A DNA stretch of 64,000 bases from Bradyrhizobium sediminis (lineage in GTDB: Bacteria; Pseudomonadota; Alphaproteobacteria; Rhizobiales; Xanthobacteraceae), in NCBI RefSeq assembly GCF_018736085.1, contig NZ_CP076134.1:4536501-4600500 (forward strand), given 5' to 3'. Below the pieces are notes generated by a model. It had not been told where the DNA came from and did not search any database. It worked only from the letters and a program-made list of their open reading frames with translations. Positions 10,030 to 18,243 of this stretch are shown here, one piece after another (position 1 is the first letter of the stretch; each line of letters begins with the position of its first letter). The position numbers and the translations under genes were made by a program.

Positions 10030-11347
10030 CGAGCGTGTGATCGGTCTTGTCGAAGACGACCAGATCATGGGTGAAAGCATCGTCCAAAGGCTCGCCCTGG
10101 AGGGTGTGACAGTCAAATGGTGGCAGTGCGGACGGGATGCGATAAGGGAAATCCCGGTCAGCAAGCTGGAGGCGATCGTCTGCGATATCAGATTGCCCGA
10201 CCTCAACGGAGAAGAGGTGTTTCGAGAGTCGGCGCGCTCGTCAAATGTGCCCCCGTTCCTTTTCATCACGGGTCACGGCGACATCGACCAGGCGGTGCGA
10301 CTGATGCGGGCCGGCGCAGCCGATTATTTCATGAAGCCATTCGAACTCGACGATTTCCTGATCCGGATCGGAGAGCTGATGGGTCCGCCTCCGGCGTCAG
10401 GAACACATGTTCTCGGATTTGCGCCGAAGATGAAGGAACTGGAACGCCTGCTGACGCGGGTGGCCAGGCTCAACTCCACGGTGCTCATCGCTGGGGAGAC
10501 CGGGAGCGGCAAGGAGGTCGCCGCCAGATTTCTCCATGCCATGTCGGCCAGCGACGGCCGCCCATTTATGGCAGTCAATTGCGCCGCCATTCCGGGCGAC
10601 CTTCTGGAAAGCGAACTGCTGGGCCACGAAAAAGGAGCGTTCACGGGTGCGTCGCAGCGACACCTCGGCTATGCGGAGCGTGCCGGTGAAGGCATCCTGT
10701 TCCTGGACGAGATTGGCGAACTCAGATCCGAGCTTCAAGCGAAGCTATTGCGCCTGATCGAAGATAAATCGTTCTATCGCGTTGGCGGTGAGCGGCCGAT
10801 CCCCTTCAACGGACGCCTCGTCGTGGCCACGAACGCAGATCTTCCGAAATTGGTCCAGGCCGGGCGGTTTCGTGAAGATCTCTACTACCGGATCAACGTC
10901 GTATCCGTAAGGATCCCGCCGTTGCGCGAGCGGCAACAAGACATCCCGTGGCTCATGGAACGCTTCTTCGCCGAGAGCGCGGGCCGAATGGAAACGTCGT
11001 TGAAGGGCATCAGCAGTCTCGCGGAAGAGGCTGCCCTCTCCTATGCGTGGCCGGGCAATATCCGGGAACTCCGCAACCGCATGGAACGCGCCGTCGCGCT
11101 CGGACTTGGACAATGGGTGATGCCCGGTGACATGTTTCCGGAACAAAGCGAGGGGATGGCCTCGGCGATGCAAATGGGATCGCTCGAAGACGTCCGACAA
11201 AGCGCCGAAAAGCGTCACATCATCCGCGCGCTGCTGGCGACAAATGGGGAGGTCGGCGCCGCATCGAAGTTGCTCGGCATCGGTCGGACTACCCTTTGGG
11301 AAAAGATGCGCCGCCTGGGTCTGAACGACGGCGATCCGGATTTGTAA
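10019..11347 (+). CDS. aioR: Sigma-54-dependent response regulator of arsenite oxidase
   Basis: This 442-residue NtrC-type regulator has a receiver domain with acidic pair EDD at 12-14 and phosphoacceptor Asp56 (CDIRLPDLNG), an AAA+ domain with Walker A GETGSGKE and the sigma-54-contacting GAFTGA loop, and a C-terminal Fis-type helix-turn-helix (GAASKLLGIGRTTLWEKMR). It should bind upstream of aioB and drive the sigma-54 promoter found at 11488. The ATG at 10019 overlaps the aioS end by 11 bases; the upstream open frame to 9965 lies inside aioS and is rejected. Confidence 0.95.
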   Translation: MSHNERVIGLVEDDQIMGESIVQRLALEGVTVKWWQCGRDAIREIPVSKLEAIVCDIRLPDLNGEEVFRESARSSNVPPFLFITGHGDIDQAVRLMRAGAADYFMKPFELDDFLIRIGELMGPPPASGTHVLGFAPKMKELERLLTRVARLNSTVLIAGETGSGKEVAARFLHAMSASDGRPFMAVNCAAIPGDLLESELLGHEKGAFTGASQRHLGYAERAGEGILFLDEIGELRSELQAKLLRLIEDKSFYRVGGERPIPFNGRLVVATNADLPKLVQAGRFREDLYYRINVVSVRIPPLRERQQDIPWLMERFFAESAGRMETSLKGISSLAEEAALSYAWPGNIRELRNRMERAVALGLGQWVMPGDMFPEQSEGMASAMQMGSLEDVRQSAEKRHIIRALLATNGEVGAASKLLGIGRTTLWEKMRRLGLNDGDPDL

Positions 11348-11487
11348 TTTCATACCAGTTGCATAGCCAACCTGCCTCCGGACTTTCGAACCGACGGCAT
11401 CGCAATATGTTCGGATTTCCGAACATCGCCCCCCTGTTTCAGCCAAAGTTTTCCGCGGGACATTTGATTCCCCACATCATTTTGCTT

Positions 11488-11503
11488 TGGCCCGGCTCCT
11501 GCA
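11488..11503 (+). promoter_or_regulatory. Sigma-54 (-24/-12) promoter of aioBA
   Basis: The sequence TGGCCCG-GCTC-CTGCA matches the sigma-54 consensus TGGCACG-N4-TTGCA with the invariant GG and GC at exact spacing. It lies 52 bases before the aioB ATG and directly after the gene of a GAFTGA-type activator. The 140-base gap upstream of it should hold the AioR-binding site; the inverted pair TTCGGATTTCCGAA around 11409-11422 is a candidate. Confidence 0.85.
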
Positions 11504-11554
11504 ATGAGGGGTGAGCGTCCATTCGGACACGCCAATATCCGGGAGCGAAACCAA

Positions 11555-12076
11555 ATGAAAAGGTGCAACAACCTTGTCGATGCCGGCCGCCGCCGGTTCC
11601 TCAGCGGAGCCGGGCTCGCCGCAGCCGGCGCTGCTGCAACCACCCTTCTTCCCACGGAAGCCAACGCAGCACCCACCACGGCGCGGGTGAATTATCCCTC
11701 GAACCGGCTGGCGAACGTATCGCAGCTCAAGGTCAATGAGCCGTTCGATGTGACCTATCCGGACAAGGACGCGCCGGGCGTCCTCCTCAAACTTGGGACG
11801 CGGGTCCCGGGCGGCATCGGCCCCGACGGCGACATCGTCGGTTTCTCGACTGCATGCCCCCACAAGGGATTCCCCCTGAGCTACTCGAAGGAGGACAAGA
11901 CGCTGAGCTGCCCGGGACACTACGGTCGCTACGACTGCGAAAAGGGCGGTCAGCAGATTTGGGGCCACGCAACGCAGAACCTCGCGCAGTACGAACTTCG
12001 CGTGGACGGCAAAGGAGACGTCTACGCCGAAGGCGTCGATGAGCTTCTTTATGGCCGGCTATCCAACGTACTTTGA
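11555..12076 (+). CDS. aioB: Arsenite oxidase small (Rieske) subunit
   Basis: This 173-residue protein has a Tat signal (RRRFLSGAG, followed by an Ala-rich stretch ending near EANA) that exports the folded heterodimer. The [2Fe-2S] ligands are Cys101-Pro-His103 and Cys119-Pro-Gly-His122. Phe106 and Gly121 stand where disulfide-type Rieske proteins have a cysteine pair, so the cluster lacks the stabilising disulfide. This is as I recall for the alphaproteobacterial enzyme of strain NT-26. AioB passes electrons from the AioA molybdenum site to a c-type cytochrome or azurin. The ATG at 11555 follows GGGAG. It sits 12 bases before aioA. Confidence 0.96.
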   Translation: MKRCNNLVDAGRRRFLSGAGLAAAGAAATTLLPTEANAAPTTARVNYPSNRLANVSQLKVNEPFDVTYPDKDAPGVLLKLGTRVPGGIGPDGDIVGFSTACPHKGFPLSYSKEDKTLSCPGHYGRYDCEKGGQQIWGHATQNLAQYELRVDGKGDVYAEGVDELLYGRLSNVL

Positions 12077-12088
12077 CGGGAGGACTCC

Positions 12089-14617
12089 ATGACCTACAAG
12101 CGACAGACTGATCGCCTGCCGATCGTCCCGGCGGATGCGAAGGAGCACAACGTCACGTGCCATTATTGTATCGTCGGCTGCGGCTACAAGGCCTACACGT
12201 GGCCGATCAACAAGCAGGGTGGATTTGACGCGAAGTCAAACAAGTTCGGTATCGACCTATCGAAGCAGCAAGCTGCGGAAACCGCCGCTTGGTATTCGCC
12301 GTCGATGTACAATGTGGTCAAGCAGAATGGCCAGGACGTCCAGCTCGTCATCAAACCGGACGTCAACTGCGTCGTCAATTCGGGCCTCGGCTCGATCCGC
12401 GGCGCGCGAATGGCCGAGAACCACACTTCGCAACAGCGCGGCACCCAACTACAGCGACTTACCGATCCGATGGTGTGGCGCTACGGTTCGATGCAGCCGA
12501 CGAGCTGGGATGACGCGCTGGATCTGGTTTCCCGCGTGACTTCGGCTGTCATCAACGAGCAGGGCGAGGATGGGCTTTTCGTCTCGATGTTCGACCACGG
12601 TGGTTCTGCCGGCGGCTACGAAAACACCTGGGGCACCGGAAAGCTCTACTTCGGCGCGATGAAGATCAAGAACGTCCGCATCCATAACCGTCCGGCCTAT
12701 AATTCGGAGGTTCATGGCACGCGTGACATGGGCGTCGGCGAACTCAACAACTGCTACGAGGACGCTGAACTGGCCGACACGATCGTCGCCATCGGCACCA
12801 ATCCGCTCGAGACCCAGACCAACTATTTCCTGAATCACTGGGTGCCGAATTTGCGCGGCACGTCGCTCGACAAGAAAAAGAAGGAATTTCCGGGCGAAGC
12901 CGTCGAGGCCGGCCGTATCATCATCATCGATCCGCGCCGAACGGTGACCGTTGCCGCCTGCGAGGCGGAAGCGGGCAAGGACAAGGTGCTGCACCTCGCG
13001 CTCGAACCGGGCACGGACCTCGTTCTGTTCAATGCGCTGCTGACTTATATCGCCGACAAGGGATGGATCGACAAGGCATTCATCGCAGCCAGCACGCTGG
13101 CTGCCGAGCAAGGGGCGGCATTGATCTCGCGGCCAGGCGGCGCCCCCACCGATCAGCCCCTCACCGACTTCGCGGCGGCCCTGGCGGCCAACCGGACCTC
13201 AATTGCCGATGCGGTGCGGATTACCGGCCTCAACGGCGAGGACATCGTCAAGGCGGCCCAGTGGATCGCTGAGCCGAAGTCCGGCAACAAACGCCGGCGC
13301 ACGATGTTCGGGTACGAGAAGGGCATCATCTGGGGCAACGACAATTACCGCACCAACGGTGCAATTGTGAACCTGGCGCTTGCGACCGGCAATGTCGGGC
13401 GCCCTGGCGGCGGCGCTGTCCGGCTCGGAGGCCATCAGGAAGGCTACTCACGTCCGTCCGATGCTCACGTCGGGCGCCCCGCCGCCTATGTCGACAAGCT
13501 CCTGATCGAGGGTCGCGGCGGCATCCATCACATCTGGGCATGCGATCACTACAAGACGACATTAAACGCCCTCAAGCTCAAGCAAATCTACAAGCGGCGC
13601 ACGGATATGGTGAAGGATGCCATGAATACCGTGCCATGGGGCGACCGCAAGGCCATGGTCGACGCCATCATGGTGGCGGTCAGGCAAGGCGGGTTGTTCT
13701 CGGTCGATGTCGACATCGTGCCGACGCAGATCGGCCAGGCTTCTCATGTCTGGCTGCCCGCGGCGGTTTCAGGCGAAATGAACCTGACATCCATGAACGG
13801 CGAGCGGCGCATGCGGCTCACCGAGCGTTACATGGACCCGCCGGGGAACGCGCTGCCCGACTGCCTGATCGCCGCACGTCTCGCCAACAACATGGAGCGT
13901 GTTCTCCGCGAGCAAGGCAAGGCCGCCTACGCCGATCAGTTCAAGGGCTTCGACTGGAAAACGGAGGAGGACGCCTTCAAGGACGGCTATGCCAAACACG
14001 AGAAAGGCGGCGAGCACGTCAGCTATGCCAGGCTGAAAGCAATGGGCAACAATGGCTTCCAGGAACCTGCAACCGCGTTCGCAGATCAAAAGATCGTCGG
14101 AACGAAGCGTCTCTATACCGACGGCAAGTTCTCGACCAAGGACGGCAAGGCCTTCTTCATGGCGACGCCGTGGCGCGGCCTGCAGGCGCCAGGCAAGGCC
14201 GAGCAGAAGGCCAAATACAAATTCCTCGTCAATAACGGACGGACGAACCTGGTCTGGCAAAATGCATTCATGGATCAGCACAACGACTTCGTGATGGATC
14301 GGATGCCCTATCCCTTCATCGAAATGAACCCCGAGGACATGAAGGAGCTGAATGTGGCCGCCGGAGATATCGTCGAAATCTTCAACGACTCCGGCTCAAC
14401 TCAGGCCATGGCGCAGCCCACGCCTTCGGCAAAGCGAAACCAGACATTTATGCTGTTTGGCTTTCCGAAAGGTGTCCAGGGCAACGTCGTCAATGCGGGA
14501 GTGAACGAGTTGATCATTCCAAACTACAAGCAGACTTGGGCCGACATCCGGAAGATCGCCTCAGCGTCGGAGACGACAAAACGGGTATCTTTCAAGTCGC
14601 CTGAATACAAGACCTGA
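12089..14617 (+). CDS. aioA: Arsenite oxidase large molybdopterin subunit
   Basis: AioA (842 residues) is the catalytic subunit that oxidises arsenite to arsenate in the periplasm. It carries bis-molybdopterin guanine dinucleotide and a [3Fe-4S] cluster. The cluster motif is Cys24-x2-Cys27-x3-Cys31 in TCHYCIVGCGYKAY, the spacing of the arsenite oxidase group. Long DMSO-reductase-family blocks follow, including HNRPAYNSEVHGTRDMG, GYEKGIIWGNDNYRTNGA and the C-terminal NNGRTNLVWQ. The length matches known AioA proteins. It has no signal of its own and should be exported with AioB. No cytochrome c or moeA gene follows; an insertion sequence lies 181 bases downstream. Confidence 0.97.
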   Translation: MTYKRQTDRLPIVPADAKEHNVTCHYCIVGCGYKAYTWPINKQGGFDAKSNKFGIDLSKQQAAETAAWYSPSMYNVVKQNGQDVQLVIKPDVNCVVNSGLGSIRGARMAENHTSQQRGTQLQRLTDPMVWRYGSMQPTSWDDALDLVSRVTSAVINEQGEDGLFVSMFDHGGSAGGYENTWGTGKLYFGAMKIKNVRIHNRPAYNSEVHGTRDMGVGELNNCYEDAELADTIVAIGTNPLETQTNYFLNHWVPNLRGTSLDKKKKEFPGEAVEAGRIIIIDPRRTVTVAACEAEAGKDKVLHLALEPGTDLVLFNALLTYIADKGWIDKAFIAASTLAAEQGAALISRPGGAPTDQPLTDFAAALAANRTSIADAVRITGLNGEDIVKAAQWIAEPKSGNKRRRTMFGYEKGIIWGNDNYRTNGAIVNLALATGNVGRPGGGAVRLGGHQEGYSRPSDAHVGRPAAYVDKLLIEGRGGIHHIWACDHYKTTLNALKLKQIYKRRTDMVKDAMNTVPWGDRKAMVDAIMVAVRQGGLFSVDVDIVPTQIGQASHVWLPAAVSGEMNLTSMNGERRMRLTERYMDPPGNALPDCLIAARLANNMERVLREQGKAAYADQFKGFDWKTEEDAFKDGYAKHEKGGEHVSYARLKAMGNNGFQEPATAFADQKIVGTKRLYTDGKFSTKDGKAFFMATPWRGLQAPGKAEQKAKYKFLVNNGRTNLVWQNAFMDQHNDFVMDRMPYPFIEMNPEDMKELNVAAGDIVEIFNDSGSTQAMAQPTPSAKRNQTFMLFGFPKGVQGNVVNAGVNELIIPNYKQTWADIRKIASASETTKRVSFKSPEYKT

Positions 14618-14635
14618 TCTCTCGGGCAAGATCCT

Positions 14636-14661
14636 CGCCGGGCGGCAATGGCCGCCCGGCG
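14636..14661 (+). terminator. Strong hairpin after aioA
   Basis: An 11-base perfect stem (CGCCGGGCGGC / GCCGCCCGGCG) with an AATG loop begins 19 bases after the aioA stop. There is no U-rich tail, so it may stabilise the mRNA end or act as a weak terminator rather than a classical intrinsic one. Confidence 0.5.
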
Positions 14662-14698
14662 CTGTCTGAAAACAGGCCGCCTATTGGTTCGAAGATGA

Positions 14699-14801
14699 GA
14701 GCGTTTTCAAGCGAAGTGGATACCGGTTCGCGTGAAGAAAACGCGTCAAAACAAAAAGATAGAGCCCCGTTCCGATTCAATCGGAACGGAAAAGGCTCTA
14801 G
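14699..14801 (+). repeat. Dispersed intergenic repeat with terminal hairpin
   Basis: The stretch starts GAGCGTTTTCAAGCGAAGTG, continues through CGGTTCGCGTGAAGAAAACG, and ends with a hairpin GTTCCGATT/AATCGGAAC inside AGAGCC...GGCTCT. The first half is repeated in inverse orientation at 52928-52995. Its last four bases, CTAG, are the target site of the adjoining insertion sequence. Confidence 0.75.
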
Positions 14802-15948
14802 TACCCACTATCCGAAGTGACTGAGTCATATTTGCACTATCGTGCGGCGTTGCGGCGTGATTCAAGATGGCATGATAAGCGATGCCATGAAAGTCCGGCT
14901 GCGGCCGGGAGATCGCGCGATCCTTGAAGCGCGGTTGCGCGCCGGCAGCACCGAGCAGCGGCAGCTGTTGCGGATACGGATCGTGTTGGAGGCGGCCGGC
15001 GGGCACGCGACACGGGAGATCGCCCGCGAGCTGGAGACGACGCCGACCACGGTCAGCTTGTGGCGTATCCGTTACGCGCGCGAAGGCCTTGATGGGCTGG
15101 AGGATCGGCTGCGGTCCGGCACCCCGCCGATCTACGACGAGGCGACCGACCAGCGCATTCGCAAGGTTCTCGACCAGCCGCCGCCCAAGGGTTTTGCACG
15201 CTGGAACGGGCCACTGATCGCGCGGGCTTTGGGCGACGTCGATGTGCAGTATGTTTGGCGATCGCTGCGCAAGCAGAAGATCGATCTGGCCGGACGCAAA
15301 AGCTGGTGCGAGAGCAACGACCCGGATTTTGCGGCAAAGGCCGCCGATGTGGTCGGCCTCTATCTGGCGCCGCCGAAGAACGCGATCGTCCTGTGCGTCG
15401 ATGAGAAACCGTCGATCCAGGCACTTGAACGGGCGCAGGGTTACTTGAAACTGCCGAACGGGCGCGCCCTGACCGGGCAAAGCCACGACTACAAGCGGCA
15501 TGGCACGACAACCCTGTTTGCCGCCTTTGAGGTCGCCACTGGCAAGGTCCGGGCCACACACAAGAAACGCCGTCGCCGCAAGGAATTCCTCGACTTCATG
15601 GATGACGTCGTCGCCGCCTATCCAAAGGCACGGCTCAAGGTCATCCTCGACAATCTGAATACGCACCAGAAGAACGACGAATGGCTGAAACGCCACCCGC
15701 TTGTGACATTCCACTTTACGCCGACACGCGCCTCGTGGCTCAATCAGGTCGAGGGCTGGTTCTCCATCTTGCAGGGCCAGTCGCTGACCGGCGCATCATT
15801 CACCTCGGTCGAGCAACTCAAGCAGCACATTAATGCCTTCGTCAAAGCCTACAACAAACATGCGGAGCCGTTCATCTGGACAAAATCCAAAGTCCACCAG
15901 CGCCGCGTCAAAGGACGCCGTCTTAGTGACTTATGATTCCGGGTACTA
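14799..15948 (+). mobile_element. IS630-family insertion sequence
   Basis: The element is about 1.15 kb. Its ends, read inward, are GTACCCACTATCCGAAGTGA and GTACCCGGAATCATAAGTCA, imperfect inverted repeats (about 21 of 28 positions matching when the flanking CTAG is included). Both ends are flanked by TA within CTAG, the target duplication expected of IS630-type elements. It carries one full-length transposase gene. It separates aioA from the DUF2478 gene and may have displaced the genes that follow aioA in other aio clusters. Confidence 0.9.
14887..15936 (+). CDS. IS630-family transposase
   Basis: This single uninterrupted frame has an N-terminal helix-turn-helix region (TREIARELETTPTTVSLWRIR) and a DDE catalytic core: Asp in VLCVDEKPSIQ, Asp in VILDNLNTHQ and Glu in NQVEGWFSIL. 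All catalytic residues are present, so the enzyme is probably active. Starts at 14842 (GTG), 14872 and 14887 are all possible; 14887 gives 349 residues, near the family norm, and none has a strong ribosome-binding site. The end lies 10 bases inside the right inverted repeat. Confidence 0.92.
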   Translation: MKVRLRPGDRAILEARLRAGSTEQRQLLRIRIVLEAAGGHATREIARELETTPTTVSLWRIRYAREGLDGLEDRLRSGTPPIYDEATDQRIRKVLDQPPPKGFARWNGPLIARALGDVDVQYVWRSLRKQKIDLAGRKSWCESNDPDFAAKAADVVGLYLAPPKNAIVLCVDEKPSIQALERAQGYLKLPNGRALTGQSHDYKRHGTTTLFAAFEVATGKVRATHKKRRRRKEFLDFMDDVVAAYPKARLKVILDNLNTHQKNDEWLKRHPLVTFHFTPTRASWLNQVEGWFSILQGQSLTGASFTSVEQLKQHINAFVKAYNKHAEPFIWTKSKVHQRRVKGRRLSDL

Positions 15949-15992
15949 GCCCCCATAACATGGATCAAACCGCCAGTCCCAGAGGCATTGAA

Positions 15993-16574
15993 ATGAATAA
16001 CGCGCCCGATCCGCCCCCGATCCTGGCAATCGTCTATTCAGACGGCCTCGCGGCCGATCGATTCATTTCCGATCTCGGTTACAGGATCCGTGACGCGGGT
16101 ATCGCCGTGGCGGGTATCGTTCAGCACAACAAATTCATCCGCGACCGGACCAAGTGCAACATGGAGGTTGAGGAACTCGGCTCGGAAACCGTCCTGCAAC
16201 TTTCTGAAGATCGCGGAAAGGAAGCACGAGGTTGCCGATTGGATCGGGGCGCATTGGCGGAAGCCGCCGCCCTGCTCTCCGCTTCGCTCGAAAACGGACC
16301 GGAAATTGTGATCCTCAACAAATTCGGCAAGCTCGAGGCCGAGGGCCGAGGGTTGCGTGATGCGCTCGCCGACGCCGTGCAACTCGGCATGCCAATTGTC
16401 GTCGGTGTTCCCTACCGCAACATTGAACAATGGCGCATCTTTGCTGAAGGCCTCGCCGAGGAATGCCCAATCGATTCCTCTCGGCTGCATGAATGGCTCC
16501 TGCAGCACGGGCTTAACGTAGATCGAGAAGCTATTGGCACTGTGGCCATGGCGAATTCCGCAAGTATCGATTGA
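15993..16574 (+). CDS. DUF2478 protein (NTPase-like, molybdoenzyme-associated)
   Basis: This 193-residue cytoplasmic protein begins ILAIVYSDGLAADRFISDLG and contains GPEIVILNKFGKLEAEGRGL and GMPIVVGVPYRNIEQW. These are the blocks of DUF2478 proteins, which resemble small P-loop NTPases and are often found beside molybdate-transport or molybdoenzyme genes. A role in cofactor supply or maturation for AioA is a reasonable inference, not shown. The ATG at 15993 has AGAGG seven bases upstream; the open frame back to 15933 enters the insertion sequence and is rejected. With the insertion sequence removed, the gene would follow aioA directly. Confidence 0.8.
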   Translation: MNNAPDPPPILAIVYSDGLAADRFISDLGYRIRDAGIAVAGIVQHNKFIRDRTKCNMEVEELGSETVLQLSEDRGKEARGCRLDRGALAEAAALLSASLENGPEIVILNKFGKLEAEGRGLRDALADAVQLGMPIVVGVPYRNIEQWRIFAEGLAEECPIDSSRLHEWLLQHGLNVDREAIGTVAMANSASID

Positions 16575-16783
16575 GCGAGATCGCCACGGCGTGTTCGTCA
16601 CTAGACAAGTGTCCTCGACGACGTCCCACCGTCGGCCTGCGCGGTCATGAGGGAGTGACACCGCCGCCGGCGGCGTAACGCCGCAGCTTCGCCCACAGGC
16701 GTCACGCCGGCTTCATGGAACTGTCAGTGCGCCGTAACGCACGCTCCGCAAAACACCGCATGGTCAACTGAAGGAGACGAACC

Positions 16784-18139
16784 ATGCGGATGTCACTGCT
16801 TTGCTCCGTTGCATCGATTTTTCTGGCTACAGGCGCTGCCTTCGCGCAAGGCGAAGGCGAGTTCCCCGCGACGCTGAAGGGGCATGCCGTGCTGCCGGCG
16901 CAGTCCTTCGTCGAGGCGCCCGCCGACGCGCCCGACGATCTCAAGACCGCGGGCAAATACACCACCGGCCGCAGGGTCGATGCCATCGGCAGCGTGATGG
17001 GGAAATCCTACGAGCGGCCGACCGGCGTGTCGCTGCCGTTCAAGGGGCAGCCGCTGCAGGGCCATTCCGGCATCAAGGTGATGCCCGACGGTTCGTTCTG
17101 GGTACTCACCGACAACGGCATGGGCTCGCGCTACAACTCGCCGGATTCCATGCTTTACCTGAACCGTCACAAGATCGACTGGGCGACCGGCAAGATCGAC
17201 CGCCAGGAAACCGTGTTCCTGCACGATCCCGACAAGAAGGTGCCGTTCCGCATCCTGCATGAGAACACCGCCAAGCGCTATCTCACCGGCGCCGACTTCG
17301 ACACCGAAGGCTTTCAGATCGTCGGCGACACGTTCTGGATCGGCGACGAGTTCGGGCCCTACATCCTGAAGGCCGACAAGGGCGGCAAGGTGCTGGCGGT
17401 GTTCGACACCATGGCTGACGGCAAGCCGGTGCGTTCGCCGGACCATTGGTCGGTGCAGTCGCCGGGCGCGCCGGGCGCAAGCTACACCACCGTCAATCTG
17501 CGCCGCTCCAAGGGCTATGAAGGCTTTGGCGGATCGAAGGACGGCAAGTTCCTCTACGGCCTGCTGGAGGGCCCGCTGTGGGATGCCGAAAAGAAGGATT
17601 GGGAAAAGGTCGACGGCAAGGAAGCTGCGCGAATCCTCGAATTCGACGTTGCAGCGGAGAAGTTCACCGGGCGCTTCTGGCATTATGTATTCGAGCAGAA
17701 CGGCCATGCGATCGGCGACTTCAACATGATCGACGCATCGAGCGGCCTGATCATCGAGCGCGACAACGGCGAAGGCACCGCGGACAAGGCCTGCCCGCAA
17801 GGTAGCCGCGGCGACAACTGCTTCCCGGACCTCGCCAAGTTCAAGCGCATCTACAAGGTCGAGCTCACCGACGCCAACGTCGGCAAGCCGGTGCGCAAGA
17901 TCGCCTATATCGACCTGATGAAGATCAGGGATCCCGACAAGAAGGCGAAGAAGCCGCTCAACGACGGCACGCTGACGTTCCCGTTCTTCACCATCGAAAA
18001 CGTCGACCGCGTCGACGAGACCCATATCATCGTCGGCAACGACAACAACCTGCCGTTCTCATCGAGCCGCGATCCCAACAAGGCCGACGACAACGAGTTC
18101 GTGCTGCTGGAAGTCGGTGAGTTCCTGAAGGCGAAGTGA
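16784..18139 (+). CDS. Esterase-like activity of phytase family protein
   Basis: This 451-residue protein has a short Sec signal (LLCSVASIFLATGAAFAQG) and the phytase-like beta-propeller pattern: FKGQPLQGHSGIKVMPDGSF, VLTDNGMGSRYNSPDS, FDTEGFQIVGDTFWIGDEFG and a late IVGNDNNLPFSSSRDPNKAD. It is probably periplasmic or secreted and may hydrolyse phosphoesters, though family members are poorly characterised. The ATG follows GAAGGAGACGAACC. It lies just right of the aio/IS segment and has the higher GC of the core chromosome. The 209 bases before it hold only its leader. Confidence 0.85.
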   Translation: MRMSLLCSVASIFLATGAAFAQGEGEFPATLKGHAVLPAQSFVEAPADAPDDLKTAGKYTTGRRVDAIGSVMGKSYERPTGVSLPFKGQPLQGHSGIKVMPDGSFWVLTDNGMGSRYNSPDSMLYLNRHKIDWATGKIDRQETVFLHDPDKKVPFRILHENTAKRYLTGADFDTEGFQIVGDTFWIGDEFGPYILKADKGGKVLAVFDTMADGKPVRSPDHWSVQSPGAPGASYTTVNLRRSKGYEGFGGSKDGKFLYGLLEGPLWDAEKKDWEKVDGKEAARILEFDVAAEKFTGRFWHYVFEQNGHAIGDFNMIDASSGLIIERDNGEGTADKACPQGSRGDNCFPDLAKFKRIYKVELTDANVGKPVRKIAYIDLMKIRDPDKKAKKPLNDGTLTFPFFTIENVDRVDETHIIVGNDNNLPFSSSRDPNKADDNEFVLLEVGEFLKAK

Positions 18140-18197
18140 GACGCGGCTTCTGTGGCTTCATCGCAAATTCCGATTGCGCTGAAGCGATTCCCTGCAT

Positions 18198-18226
18198 GTC
18201 ATGCCCCGCTTGAAGCGGGGCATGAC
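18198..18226. repeat. Short palindromic repeat between convergent genes
   Basis: This is a near-perfect hairpin, GTCATGCCCCGCTT/AAGCGGGGCATGAC, with no real loop, between the convergent phytase-like and muiA genes. It resembles the arms of the other intergenic repeats in the window and could terminate transcription from both sides. Confidence 0.75.
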
Positions 18227-18243
18227 GGCGTTGGCGTGCCGCC

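Noticed and set aside
15933..15992. Upstream extension of the DUF2478 gene
   Set aside because: The first codons fall inside the insertion sequence, so they cannot be ancestral; the ATG at 15993 has a good ribosome-binding site.
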